Below are positions 1 to 5,300 of a stretch of 6,494 nucleotides of DNA, in pieces. The notes under the pieces were generated by a model that saw only the letters and a program-made list of their open reading frames with translations, searched no databases and had not been told where the DNA came from. Numbering within the stretch: the first letter of the stretch is position 1; each line of letters opens with the position of its first letter. Source of the DNA: a bacterium (lineage in GTDB: Bacteria; Hydrothermota; UBA3073; JACQXS01; JAUWAR01); contig JAUWAR010000073.1 in the NCBI GenBank assembly GCA_030601965.1, forward strand, positions 1 through 6,494. The letters run 5' to 3'. Position numbers and translations under genes: made by a program.

Positions 1-628
1 CTATATGTCTGGGGGATTCAAGATATTTCTCAATATATATTGTTGAATCTCCAAAAGCAGACCCTGCTTCGGACTTTGCTTCCTTTATAGCCCTTTTAAA
101 CTTATCCTTTGTTCTCACCACTCGCATACCTTTTCCTCCACCTCCTGCAGCTGCTTTTATCAGAACGGGAAATCCTATATCCTCTGCAATCTTTATTGCC
201 TCATTTTCATTAGAAAGTGGTTTTACTGTGCCAGGAATTACAGGTATCCCTGCTTTATTCATCGTTTTTCTGGCTTCAATTTTATTGCCAAGCAATTGCA
301 TAGCATTAGAACCTGGACCTATAAACACAATCCCTTCAGTTTCACACCTTTTTACAAAAAGGGTATTTTCAGCAAGAAACCCGTAGCCAGGGTGTATTGC
401 TTGAACTTTAGATTTCTTTGCTACTTTCATGATTTTATCTATCTTAAGATAACTCTCAGTAGCCGGAGAATTGCCTATTTCATAGCATTCATCCGCATAT
501 CTTGTATGCAATGCATTTTTATCGGCCTCTGAATAGACGGTAACAGTGGTAATACCCAGTTCTTTACATGCCCTGAGCACCCTTACAGCAATCTCACCTC
601 TATTAGCAACGAGTATTTTCTTTAGCAT
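1..628 (-). CDS. accC: Biotin carboxylase (acetyl-CoA carboxylase AccC or pyruvate carboxylase subunit A), 5' part only
   Basis: This is the ATP-grasp enzyme that carboxylates biotin on a carrier protein, using bicarbonate and ATP, for malonyl-CoA or oxaloacetate synthesis. The reading frame starts at the ATG read from 628 and stays open for 209 codons to the window edge, so more than half of a roughly 450-500 residue protein is missing. The start MLKKILVANRGEIAVR is the canonical family N-terminus. IHPGYGFLAEN lies near residues 79-87. LLGNK ends at K116 and K158 follows, matching the ATP-binding lysines of E. coli AccC. The glycine-rich loop AAGGGGKGMRVV is at about 160-171, and YIEKYLESPRHI closes the visible part. 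AccC and PycA cannot be separated from this half. No accB lies upstream, since the next gene is divergent glnA. Family identity is very sure; the symbol is less so. Confidence 0.9.
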   Translation of the reverse strand, partial: MLKKILVANRGEIAVRVLRACKELGITTVTVYSEADKNALHTRYADECYEIGNSPATESYLKIDKIMKVAKKSKVQAIHPGYGFLAENTLFVKRCETEGIVFIGPGSNAMQLLGNKIEARKTMNKAGIPVIPGTVKPLSNENEAIKIAEDIGFPVLIKAAAGGGGKGMRVVRTKDKFKRAIKEAKSEAGSAFGDSTIYIEKYLESPRHI

Positions 629-634
629 GGTTTT

Positions 635-663
635 TAAATACTTCCCAAAACTGTCAGTGTCAA
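635..663 (-). promoter_or_regulatory. Putative sigma-70 type promoter for the biotin carboxylase gene
   Basis: Read on the minus strand, a perfect -35 TTGACA (658-663) is followed after exactly 17 bp by TATTTA (635-640), which matches the -10 consensus at three of six positions. Only 6 bp separate the -10 from the ATG, so transcription would begin at or next to the start codon and give a leaderless message. A weak Shine-Dalgarno-like GGGAAG lies in the spacer and would not be transcribed from this promoter. The spacing supports the call; the poor -10 argues against it. Confidence 0.4.
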
Positions 664-681
664 GATATTTTGATTTTTTTA

Positions 682-708
682 TTGACAGGATATTAAATAT
701 GACATAAA
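682..708 (+). promoter_or_regulatory. Possible glnA promoter (-35 TTGACA)
   Basis: A consensus TTGACA is at 682-687. The best -10 candidate is CATAAA at 703-708 (four of six matches, but only a 15-bp spacer); TAAATC at 705-710 has a 17-bp spacer but three matches. Transcription would begin about 10-15 bp before the ribosome binding site. No sigma-54 GG-N10-GC element of the kind that drives glnA in enterobacteria is visible. The -35 is convincing and the -10 is not. Confidence 0.35.
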
Positions 709-715
709 TCCTGTC
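684..715. promoter_or_regulatory. Perfect 8-bp-arm dyad upstream of glnA, candidate operator
   Basis: GACAGGAT (684-691) and ATCCTGTC (708-715) are exact inverted copies separated by 16 bp. The left arm overlaps the -35 hexamer and the right arm ends 6 bp before the AGGAGG ribosome binding site. Arm centres are 24 bp apart, a little over two helical turns, as expected for a dimeric or tetrameric repressor. The arms do not match the GlnR box (TGTNA-N7-TNACA). Further TGTCA/TGACA copies lie at 651-656 and 658-663. The sequence could instead form an RNA hairpin in the leader. The regulator is unknown. Confidence 0.5.
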
Positions 716-731
716 CATAAAGGAGGAGGCT

Positions 732-2093
732 ATGAAAAAAGAGATTACAAAACTTGTAGATGAGAATAATGTAAAATTTATCCAGTTATGGTTCACAGAT
801 ATAATTGGTAATTTAAAAAGGGTAACAATACCCCGCTCCCAACTTGAAGATGCAATAAAAGATGGCAAGGGGTTTGATGGTTCTTCTATTGAAGGATTTA
901 CAAGAATTCATGAGAGTGATATGCTCGCAAAACCTGATATTAATACCTTTGCTATTCTGCCCTGGAGCTCGGAAAATCAGAAAGAAGCGAGAATCTTCTG
1001 TGATATATACCTGCCAGATGGTAGCCCTTATGAAGGGGACCCCAGATATATACTAAAGAAAAACCTTGCCGAGGCAAAAAAGATGGGCTTTACATACTAT
1101 GTGGGTCCAGAACTTGAGTATTTCTATTTTAAAGACTCGGAGAAAACTAATGTATTAGACCATGGAAGCTATTTTGACCTTACTCCTCCGGATATAGGTG
1201 ATGAACTGAGAATGAAGACAATTTCTGTTCTTGAAGAAATGGGAATAGAAATAGAGACATCTCATCATGAGGTTGCCCCATCACAGCACGAGATAGACCT
1301 TGTATATAAAGATGCCCTCGCAATGGCGGACAATACGATAACCTATAAACTGGTTGTAAAAGAAATTGCCCAGCGAAATAATGTCTATGCGACATTTATG
1401 CCAAAGCCTATATATGGTGAAAATGGGAGCGGGATGCATGTGCACCAGTCTTTATTTTTCGCCAAAGGCGAATCCGCCTCTGGCGGAAAAAACAATAAAC
1501 CTAACTGCCGCCAGGCAAGTAATGCTTTTTATGGCAAGGGAGGAAATCTCTCAGAAATTGGAAATAAGTTTATAGCAGGACTTCTTAAACATGCAAAGGA
1601 AATTACACTTTTAACAAATGAATGGGTAAACTCTTATAAGAGACTGGTTCCAGGATATGAAGCCCCAGTTTATATTTCCTGGGCAAGAACGAACAGATCA
1701 ACTTTGGTAAGGATTCCTACCTCGTCTCCCAATAGGCAATCTGCAATGAGAATAGAATATAGGAGTCCAGACCCTGCTTGCAATCCCTATTTTGCCTTTT
1801 CGGCTATGTTACAAGCAGGACTTGAGGGTATAAGAAAAGGATACAAACTTCCTATGCCTGTAGAAAAGGATATATTTGAGATGAGTTCTGAAGAAAAAGA
1901 GAAAATCGGGATTTCCTATTTACCTGAGAGTCTTGGACATGCTATTGCCTATGCAGAAAAATCTTCACTTGTAAGGAAAACTTTAGGAGAACATACCTTT
2001 TCAAAATTCATAGAAAACCGTAAGGCTATATGGGAACAATACAGAAGTCAGGTAACAGAATATGAACTAAGAAAAGACCTGCCAGTGTTATGA
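732..2093 (+). CDS. glnA: Glutamine synthetase type I (GSI-alpha class)
   Basis: This cytoplasmic dodecameric enzyme makes glutamine from glutamate, ammonia and ATP, the main entry of ammonium into metabolism. The 453-residue protein is complete and colinear with the family: DGSSIEGF with D49, GPELEYFYF with metal ligands E127 and E129, GENGSGMHVHQSLF with H236 and H238, KRLVPGYEAPVYISWARTNRS, then RIEYRSPDPACNPYFAFSAML. The loop at about 377-399 (DIFEMSSEEKEKIGISYLPESL) lacks the NLYDLPPEE adenylylation site, so regulation by GlnE-type adenylylation is not expected. R58 in EGFTRIHESDM sits where Bacillus GlnA has its feedback-sensing Arg62. The start is set by a strong AGGAGGAGG at 721-729, ending 2 bp before the ATG. 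Residues about 243-262 are an extra segment encoded by a palindromic repeat, yet the frame is intact. The gene stands alone on its strand. Confidence 0.97.
   Translation: MKKEITKLVDENNVKFIQLWFTDIIGNLKRVTIPRSQLEDAIKDGKGFDGSSIEGFTRIHESDMLAKPDINTFAILPWSSENQKEARIFCDIYLPDGSPYEGDPRYILKKNLAEAKKMGFTYYVGPELEYFYFKDSEKTNVLDHGSYFDLTPPDIGDELRMKTISVLEEMGIEIETSHHEVAPSQHEIDLVYKDALAMADNTITYKLVVKEIAQRNNVYATFMPKPIYGENGSGMHVHQSLFFAKGESASGGKNNKPNCRQASNAFYGKGGNLSEIGNKFIAGLLKHAKEITLLTNEWVNSYKRLVPGYEAPVYISWARTNRSTLVRIPTSSPNRQSAMRIEYRSPDPACNPYFAFSAMLQAGLEGIRKGYKLPMPVEKDIFEMSSEEKEKIGISYLPESLGHAIAYAEKSSLVRKTLGEHTFSKFIENRKAIWEQYRSQVTEYELRKDLPVL
1455..1517. repeat. GC-rich palindromic element inserted in frame in glnA
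   Basis: Two perfect 6-bp stems with 3-base loops lie back to back: TTCGCC-AAA-GGCGAA (1458-1472) and TCCGCC-TCT-GGCGGA (1473-1487), flanked by a T-run and an A-run. A further arm CCGCCAG (1508-1514) is the reverse complement of CTGGCGG (1480-1486), so the element probably extends to about 1517. It encodes FAKGESASGGKNNKPNCRQA between HQSLF and NAFY of glutamine synthetase, where family members have only a few residues. Its GC-rich structure contrasts with the AT-rich gene. It resembles dispersed palindromic elements that are tolerated inside proteins, such as Rickettsia palindromic elements, though no relationship is claimed. Confidence 0.75.
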
Positions 2094-2098
2094 AAATC

Positions 2099-2118
2099 GG
2101 GTTTGATAAATCAAACCC
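2099..2118. terminator. Hairpin between convergent glnA and gcvPA, probable shared terminator
   Basis: GGGTTTGAT (2099-2107) and ATCAAACCC (2110-2118) form a perfect 9-bp inverted repeat with a 2-base centre, folding more realistically as 8 bp with a TAAA loop. It starts 5 bp after the glnA stop. Neither side has an adjacent clean T-run: the plus strand reaches CTTTTT only after several bases and the minus strand reads GATTTTC. The gcvPA stop codon (2111-2113) lies inside the right arm, so on that strand the hairpin covers the end of the gene. Position between convergent genes supports a bidirectional terminator or mRNA end; a dispersed palindromic repeat is the alternative. Confidence 0.55.
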
Positions 2119-3466
2119 CTACCATTCTTTTTAGTCTCTCCACAAAATAGTCCATCTCCTCTCTTGTCCTCTTTTCTGTGACTGCTATAAGAAGTGCATT
2201 TTTATCCACTACTACCCCTGCAAAAACCTTATCTTTAAGTAATTTGTCTTTAATATCCTCGGCAGGTATAGGTGTCTTTATCACAAATTCATTGAAAAAT
2301 GGAGTATTATATAAGAGTTCAAATCTATCCAATTCACCTATTTTTTCAGCCAGATAATGGGCTTTTTGTAGGCAGAGTTCCCCTACTTCTCTTATGCCTT
2401 GTTTTCCCATAACAGTGAGATATACACAGCCTGCAATAGCACATAACCCTTCATTTGTGCAGATATTTGATGTTGCCTTCTCTCTTCTTATGTGCTGTTC
2501 ACGGGTTTGAAGTGTCATTACAAATCCTCTTTTGCCTTCAGTATCAACTGTCTTTCCTATAATTCTGCCAGGCATCTTTCTCATAAACTCTCTTCTTGTA
2601 GCAAGTATACCAAGATATGGACCACCAAAACTCTGAGGAATTCCAAGACTCTGTCCCTCACAGGCTACTATATCCACTCCATAATCTCCAGGAGGCTTAA
2701 GAACGCCAAGAGAGATTGGAAAAGGAACTGTTATATATAAAGCACCAGCGTTATGAACGATTTTCTCTATTTCATCTACTTCCTCCAATAGTCCAAAGAA
2801 ATTTGGATGTTGAACTACAACTGCTGATACTTCCTCATTCATCATTTTTCTCAAGGCATCTATATCTACTAACCCATCTTTTACTGGTATATGCTCTATC
2901 TGAGGATGGTTTTGAGATTTGAGATTTGAGATTTGAGATTTGCCAAGGTATGTCTCACAGCAAGCAATATATGAAGGATTGACAGAATCAGGTATCAATA
3001 TCTTCTTTCTATTTTTTATAGATATAGCCATATGACAGGCTTCGGCAAGTGCAGAGCCACCATCATACATTGAGGCATTTGAACAATCCATACTCATAAG
3101 CTCTGATACCATAGACTGATACTCGTAGATTGTCTGAAGTGTGCCCTGTGATGCCTCTGCTTGATAAGGCGTATAAGCCGTATAAAACTCAGGTCTTGAG
3201 ATGACATAGTTCACCATACTGGGAATATAATGGTCATAAGCGCCAGCGCCCAGAAAAGAGATACAATCCTCTGTAGTAACATTTTCATTTGAAATAGATC
3301 CCATTAGTTTTTTTACTTCTAATTCAGAGAGAGGAGACGGTAAATCAAGGTCTTTTTTTAGTCTAAAATTTGGAGGAATAGGGGAGAGGAGTTCATCAAC
3401 AGACTTTACCCCAATATTTTTGAGCATCTCTTTTCTATCTTCGTCAGTATTTGGGATAAAAGGCAT
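2111..3466 (-). CDS. gcvPA: Glycine dehydrogenase (decarboxylating) subunit 1, GcvPA
   Basis: GcvPA is the N-terminal half of the split glycine cleavage P-protein. With GcvPB, which carries the PLP lysine, it decarboxylates glycine and passes the aminomethyl group to lipoyl-GcvH. At 451 residues it is near the usual length of about 440. Family signatures run from MPFIPNTDEDRKEML at the start through FLGAGAYDHYIPSMV (71-85), YTPYQAEASQGTLQ (98-111), YDGGSALAEA (134-143), ACEGQSLGIPQSFGGPYLG (268-286) and TLQTREQHIRREKATSNIC (318-336). Residues about 176-187 (KSQISNLKSQNH) are an extra stretch encoded by a tandem heptamer. The family N-terminus fixes the start, yet no Shine-Dalgarno is visible: the upstream 40 bp are degenerate heptamers. 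It lies 43 bp after gcvH on the same strand. No gcvPB follows; the next gene is convergent glnA. Confidence 0.95.
   Translation of the reverse strand: MPFIPNTDEDRKEMLKNIGVKSVDELLSPIPPNFRLKKDLDLPSPLSELEVKKLMGSISNENVTTEDCISFLGAGAYDHYIPSMVNYVISRPEFYTAYTPYQAEASQGTLQTIYEYQSMVSELMSMDCSNASMYDGGSALAEACHMAISIKNRKKILIPDSVNPSYIACCETYLGKSQISNLKSQNHPQIEHIPVKDGLVDIDALRKMMNEEVSAVVVQHPNFFGLLEEVDEIEKIVHNAGALYITVPFPISLGVLKPPGDYGVDIVACEGQSLGIPQSFGGPYLGILATRREFMRKMPGRIIGKTVDTEGKRGFVMTLQTREQHIRREKATSNICTNEGLCAIAGCVYLTVMGKQGIREVGELCLQKAHYLAEKIGELDRFELLYNTPFFNEFVIKTPIPAEDIKDKLLKDKVFAGVVVDKNALLIAVTEKRTREEMDYFVERLKRMVGV
2911..2942. repeat. Tandem heptamer TTTGAGA, 4.6 copies, inside gcvPA
   Basis: Four exact copies of TTTGAGA (2911-2938) are followed by a partial TTTG. 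Three 7-bp units make 21 bp, so the encoded peptide repeats every seven residues and reads SQISNLKSQ on the minus strand. It sits between the TYLG and IEHIPVKDG segments of GcvPA, where relatives have a short turn, so it looks like a tolerated insertion in a surface loop. The exact identity of the copies suggests recent expansion or homogenisation. It is too short and spacer-less to be a CRISPR. Confidence 0.9.
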
Positions 3467-3471
3467 AATTT

Positions 3472-3534
3472 GGTTATTAGTTATTGGTTAATGGTTATTA
3501 GTGAATAGACTATGAACCATGAACTATGAACTTG
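3472..3534. repeat. Degenerate tandem heptamer block at the gcvH/gcvPA junction
   Basis: The block reads in a continuous 7-bp register: GGTTATT, AGTTATT, GGTTAAT, GGTTATT, AGTGAAT, AGACTAT, GAACCAT, GAACTAT and a partial GAACTTG. The first part is RGTTATT-like and the last part is GAACYAT-like (three copies of YATGAAC in another phase, 3511-3531). It fills the intergenic space upstream of gcvPA and also encodes the last residues and the stop codon (3510-3512) of gcvH. This is a second heptamer family in addition to the TTTGAGA array inside gcvPA. Confidence 0.75.
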
Positions 3535-3896
3535 TCATATTCCTCTTTTGTAAGGAGTTCATTTAGTTCCTCTGGGTTACTCATCTTTATCTTCACCGTC
3601 CAACCTTCACCATAGGGGTCTTTATTCATGAGTTCAGGTGTGTTATTAAGTTTTTCGTTTATTTCTATGATTTCGCCTGATACAGGGGCATAGATATCTG
3701 ATACTGCTTTAACGGCTTCTAAATTGCCCATAGGTTTTTCTTTTTCAACCCTCTGTCCTATCTCAGGAAGTTCAATAAATACAATATCTGATAGTTCCTG
3801 TTGTGCATAATCGCTTATGCCACAAATTACAATACCATCTTCTATCTTGACCCATTCATGGGTTTTTGTATACTTCAAATCTTCAGGTATATTCAT
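3510..3896 (-). CDS. gcvH: Glycine cleavage system H protein (lipoyl carrier)
   Basis: GcvH shuttles the aminomethyl group of glycine on a lipoyl arm between the P-, T- and L-proteins. The 128-residue product has the usual length and fold signatures: PEDLKYTKTHEWVK at the start, GISDYAQQELSDIVFIELPEIG (26-47), then the lipoylation motif NLEAVKAVSDIYAPVSGEI with K63 as the acceptor (E. coli K64), and DPYGEGWTVKIK near the end. AGGGGG (minus-strand reading of 3900-3905), 4 bases before the ATG, is a reasonable ribosome binding site. The start lies 13 bp after the tRNA-Lys 3' end, so co-transcription with the tRNA is likely. The final residues VHGS and the TAG stop lie in a heptamer repeat, so the native C-terminus after EEYDKF has probably been replaced. 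Confidence 0.96.
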   Translation of the reverse strand: MNIPEDLKYTKTHEWVKIEDGIVICGISDYAQQELSDIVFIELPEIGQRVEKEKPMGNLEAVKAVSDIYAPVSGEIIEINEKLNNTPELMNKDPYGEGWTVKIKMSNPEELNELLTKEEYDKFIVHGS

Positions 3897-3909
3897 AGTC
3901 CCCCTATTC

Positions 3910-3983
3910 TACGCCGCCAGGGAATTGAACCCTGAACCCTCGGATTAAGAGTCCGATGCTCTACCTAATTGAGCTAGCGGCGC
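3910..3983 (-). tRNA. tRNA-Lys(CUU)
   Basis: The minus strand folds into a complete 74-nt cloverleaf. The acceptor is GCGCCGC paired with GCGGCGT, then TA, the D arm GCTC/GAGC with a 9-base loop, the anticodon stem TCGGA/TCCGA with loop CTCTTAA (anticodon CTT, Lys), a 5-base variable loop, and the T arm CAGGG/CCCTG with loop TTCAATT. The discriminator is A (3910). CCA is not encoded. The first acceptor pair is G1-U72, a wobble. The integrase gene ends 10 bp before the 5' end and gcvH starts 13 bp after the 3' end. Confidence 0.97.
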
Positions 3984-3993
3984 ATAAGTTGTA

Positions 3994-5049
3994 TCAACGA
4001 TTTACAGCAACCCTGTTTTTCGCAAAATCCATTTGTGCCAAATTTGTGCCAAATTGAAAACTTTTTCCAAGTGAATCTACTGCATCTTGTAAATGAGATT
4101 TTGCTAAATGAGAATATCTTAATGTCATTTTAAAGTCTTTATGTCCCATCAGTTTCTGAATTGTTTGCAAATTCCAACCATTCATTGCAAGATACGAGGC
4201 AAAGGTATGTCTTAAGTCGTGGAACTTAAAATCTTCTATCTCTGCTCTCTTTAAAGCCGATTTAAAGCCTGTTTTAACTTCTTTGTAAGGGTCTCCCTTT
4301 TTTGTCTGGAAAACATAGTCATTCTCTCTATGATATAACTTTCTAAAGGTATCATGGACAGCATTATTCATAGGAATAAAACGAGATTCATTATTTTTAC
4401 TATTTTTAACAATTATCGTCTTGTCTCTGAAATTTACATCCATCCATTTGAGATTAAATAATTCAGACCTTCTCATACCAGTATTTAGTGCCGTAATTAC
4501 TATGGGTTTTAGTTCTTTAGAACATTCATTCAGTAATATGTTAATCTCGTAGTCTTCCAGGTATCTTATCCGTCCAGGAGGTTCTTTCAAAAGTTTAACC
4601 TTTTTAACTGGGTTAATATTGATATACTCCCATTCAATAGCCTTATTAAACAGATGTTTCAGACATGCCAATTCTCTATTTACTGTTGCTGGAGACACTT
4701 TCTCAAGTCTTTTGAGTTTATATTCCTCTATTGCCTGTGGTATTATATCTGTTAGATAATATCCTTTAAAATAAGGGATTAAATTTGTCTTTAAACTGGT
4801 AATATCTCTACCATAAGATTTTTCTGCCTTATTTACTTTAGAAAACTTTAGATACTCATCAGCAAACTCTTCAAATAATGTTCTTTTAGGGTCATGGACT
4901 CCCAGATGTTCTCCTTTAGTAATCTTAAGTTCTACTTCATTTAAGGCAAGCTCTGCAATCTTTTTAGAGTGTCCCACCTTTCTCCTTACTCTATGCCCTC
5001 TATAAGTATAATCAAGATACCAGACTTTATCTCGCTTATATATCCTCAT
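3994..5049 (-). CDS. int: Tyrosine recombinase / phage-type integrase
   Basis: This enzyme is expected to catalyse site-specific integration and excision of the surrounding element. The 351-residue protein is complete. An N-terminal arm-binding-like segment (1-50, basic, RGHRVRRKVGHSKK) is followed by a SAM-like core-binding domain (about 55-150) and the catalytic domain (about 165-325). All catalytic residues are visible: R193 in TGMRRSEL, K218 in the NSKNNESR hairpin, H277 and R280 in HDLRHTFAS, H303 in LMGH, and nucleophile Y312 in LRYSHL. The C-terminal tail after residue 328 is encoded partly by an 11-bp tandem repeat. The start is supported by the N-terminal MRIYKRDKVWYLDYTYRG, typical of such integrases; a strong ribosome binding site is lacking. 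The gene reads outward and stops 10 bp before tRNA-Lys, its probable integration target. Confidence 0.95.
   Translation of the reverse strand: MRIYKRDKVWYLDYTYRGHRVRRKVGHSKKIAELALNEVELKITKGEHLGVHDPKRTLFEEFADEYLKFSKVNKAEKSYGRDITSLKTNLIPYFKGYYLTDIIPQAIEEYKLKRLEKVSPATVNRELACLKHLFNKAIEWEYININPVKKVKLLKEPPGRIRYLEDYEINILLNECSKELKPIVITALNTGMRRSELFNLKWMDVNFRDKTIIVKNSKNNESRFIPMNNAVHDTFRKLYHRENDYVFQTKKGDPYKEVKTGFKSALKRAEIEDFKFHDLRHTFASYLAMNGWNLQTIQKLMGHKDFKMTLRYSHLAKSHLQDAVDSLGKSFQFGTNLAQMDFAKNRVAVNR
4031..4055. repeat. 11-bp tandem direct repeat at the 3' end of int
   Basis: ATTTGTGCCAA occurs twice in tandem (4031-4041 and 4042-4052), followed by ATT. Each copy contains the near-palindrome TTTG-TGC-CAAA. 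The repeat lies in the integrase coding sequence and encodes part of FGTNLAQM. It is about 50 bp from tRNA-Lys. The placement, spacing of one helical turn and partial symmetry suit arm-type integrase or accessory protein sites of an att region, but coding constraint alone is possible. Confidence 0.6.
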
Positions 5050-5058
5050 CTTTCTATT

Positions 5059-5087
5059 TTAATAGTATGTGAGAAACTAAATGTCAA
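5059..5087 (-). promoter_or_regulatory. Putative sigma-70 promoter for int
   Basis: On the minus strand a perfect TTGACA (plus 5082-5087) and TATTAA (plus 5059-5064, four of six -10 matches) are separated by exactly 17 bp. The pair sits in the 44-bp gap between the excisionase-like gene and int, and is thus well placed to drive int alone. Nine bases separate the -10 from the int ATG, implying a leader of only about 2-3 nt and essentially leaderless translation. That fits the absence of a good Shine-Dalgarno sequence. Confidence 0.6.
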
Positions 5088-5093
5088 GATTTT

Positions 5094-5300
5094 TTAGTTT
5101 AATTTCGGCACTCGTGTATTCCTACCCTTATGTTCTTTCTTTTCCACCCATTCAGCAATCTCTTTCTCTTTAAACCTAACAAGATGGTTTATTTTACAAT
5201 GAGGTATATATCCTTCATGCACCCATCTATAAATCGTAGGCACTTTAATCTGGAGAACCTCAGAAAGTTGGTTAATAGTCAATAGTTGCTCTAATTTCAT
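5094..5300 (-). CDS. Small HTH_17 / excisionase-family DNA-binding protein
   Basis: The 68-residue product is essentially one winged-helix-like HTH domain (about 6-55). The motif LLTINQLSEVLQIKVPTIYR, followed by WVHEGYIPHCKINHLVRFKEKEIAEWV, matches the helix-turn-helix 17 family (AlpA/Xis-like, related to MerR). In mobile elements such proteins act as recombination directionality factors or as activators of int or xis. Its place just upstream of int on the same strand supports an excisionase role, but the sequence alone cannot separate this from a transcription factor. No Shine-Dalgarno is visible. The start codon overlaps a perfect palindrome (5299-5319), consistent with autoregulation. The basic tail (KKEHKGRNTRVPK) may add DNA contacts. 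Confidence 0.85.
   Translation of the reverse strand: MKLEQLLTINQLSEVLQIKVPTIYRWVHEGYIPHCKINHLVRFKEKEIAEWVEKKEHKGRNTRVPKLN

Noticed and set aside
296..532. 78-codon open frame on the plus strand
   Set aside because: It lies antisense to the clearly conserved biotin carboxylase frame and its product has no recognisable features.
664..731. Sigma-54 promoter or GlnR box for glnA
   Set aside because: No TGGCAC-N5-TTGC type element and no TGTNA-N7-TNACA box is present.
1455..1517. glnA as a pseudogene because of the insertion
   Set aside because: The insertion keeps the frame and all catalytic motifs before and after it are intact.
862..1575. Several short open frames on both strands within glnA
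   Set aside because: They are out-of-frame shadows of glutamine synthetase; the glnA frame has family motifs throughout.
2492..2922. Two plus-strand open frames over gcvPA
   Set aside because: They are antisense to conserved GcvPA motifs and have no ribosome binding site or family features.
2911..2942. CRISPR-like repeat array
   Set aside because: The units are 7 bp with no spacers, lie inside a coding frame and have no cas genes nearby; it is a simple tandem repeat.
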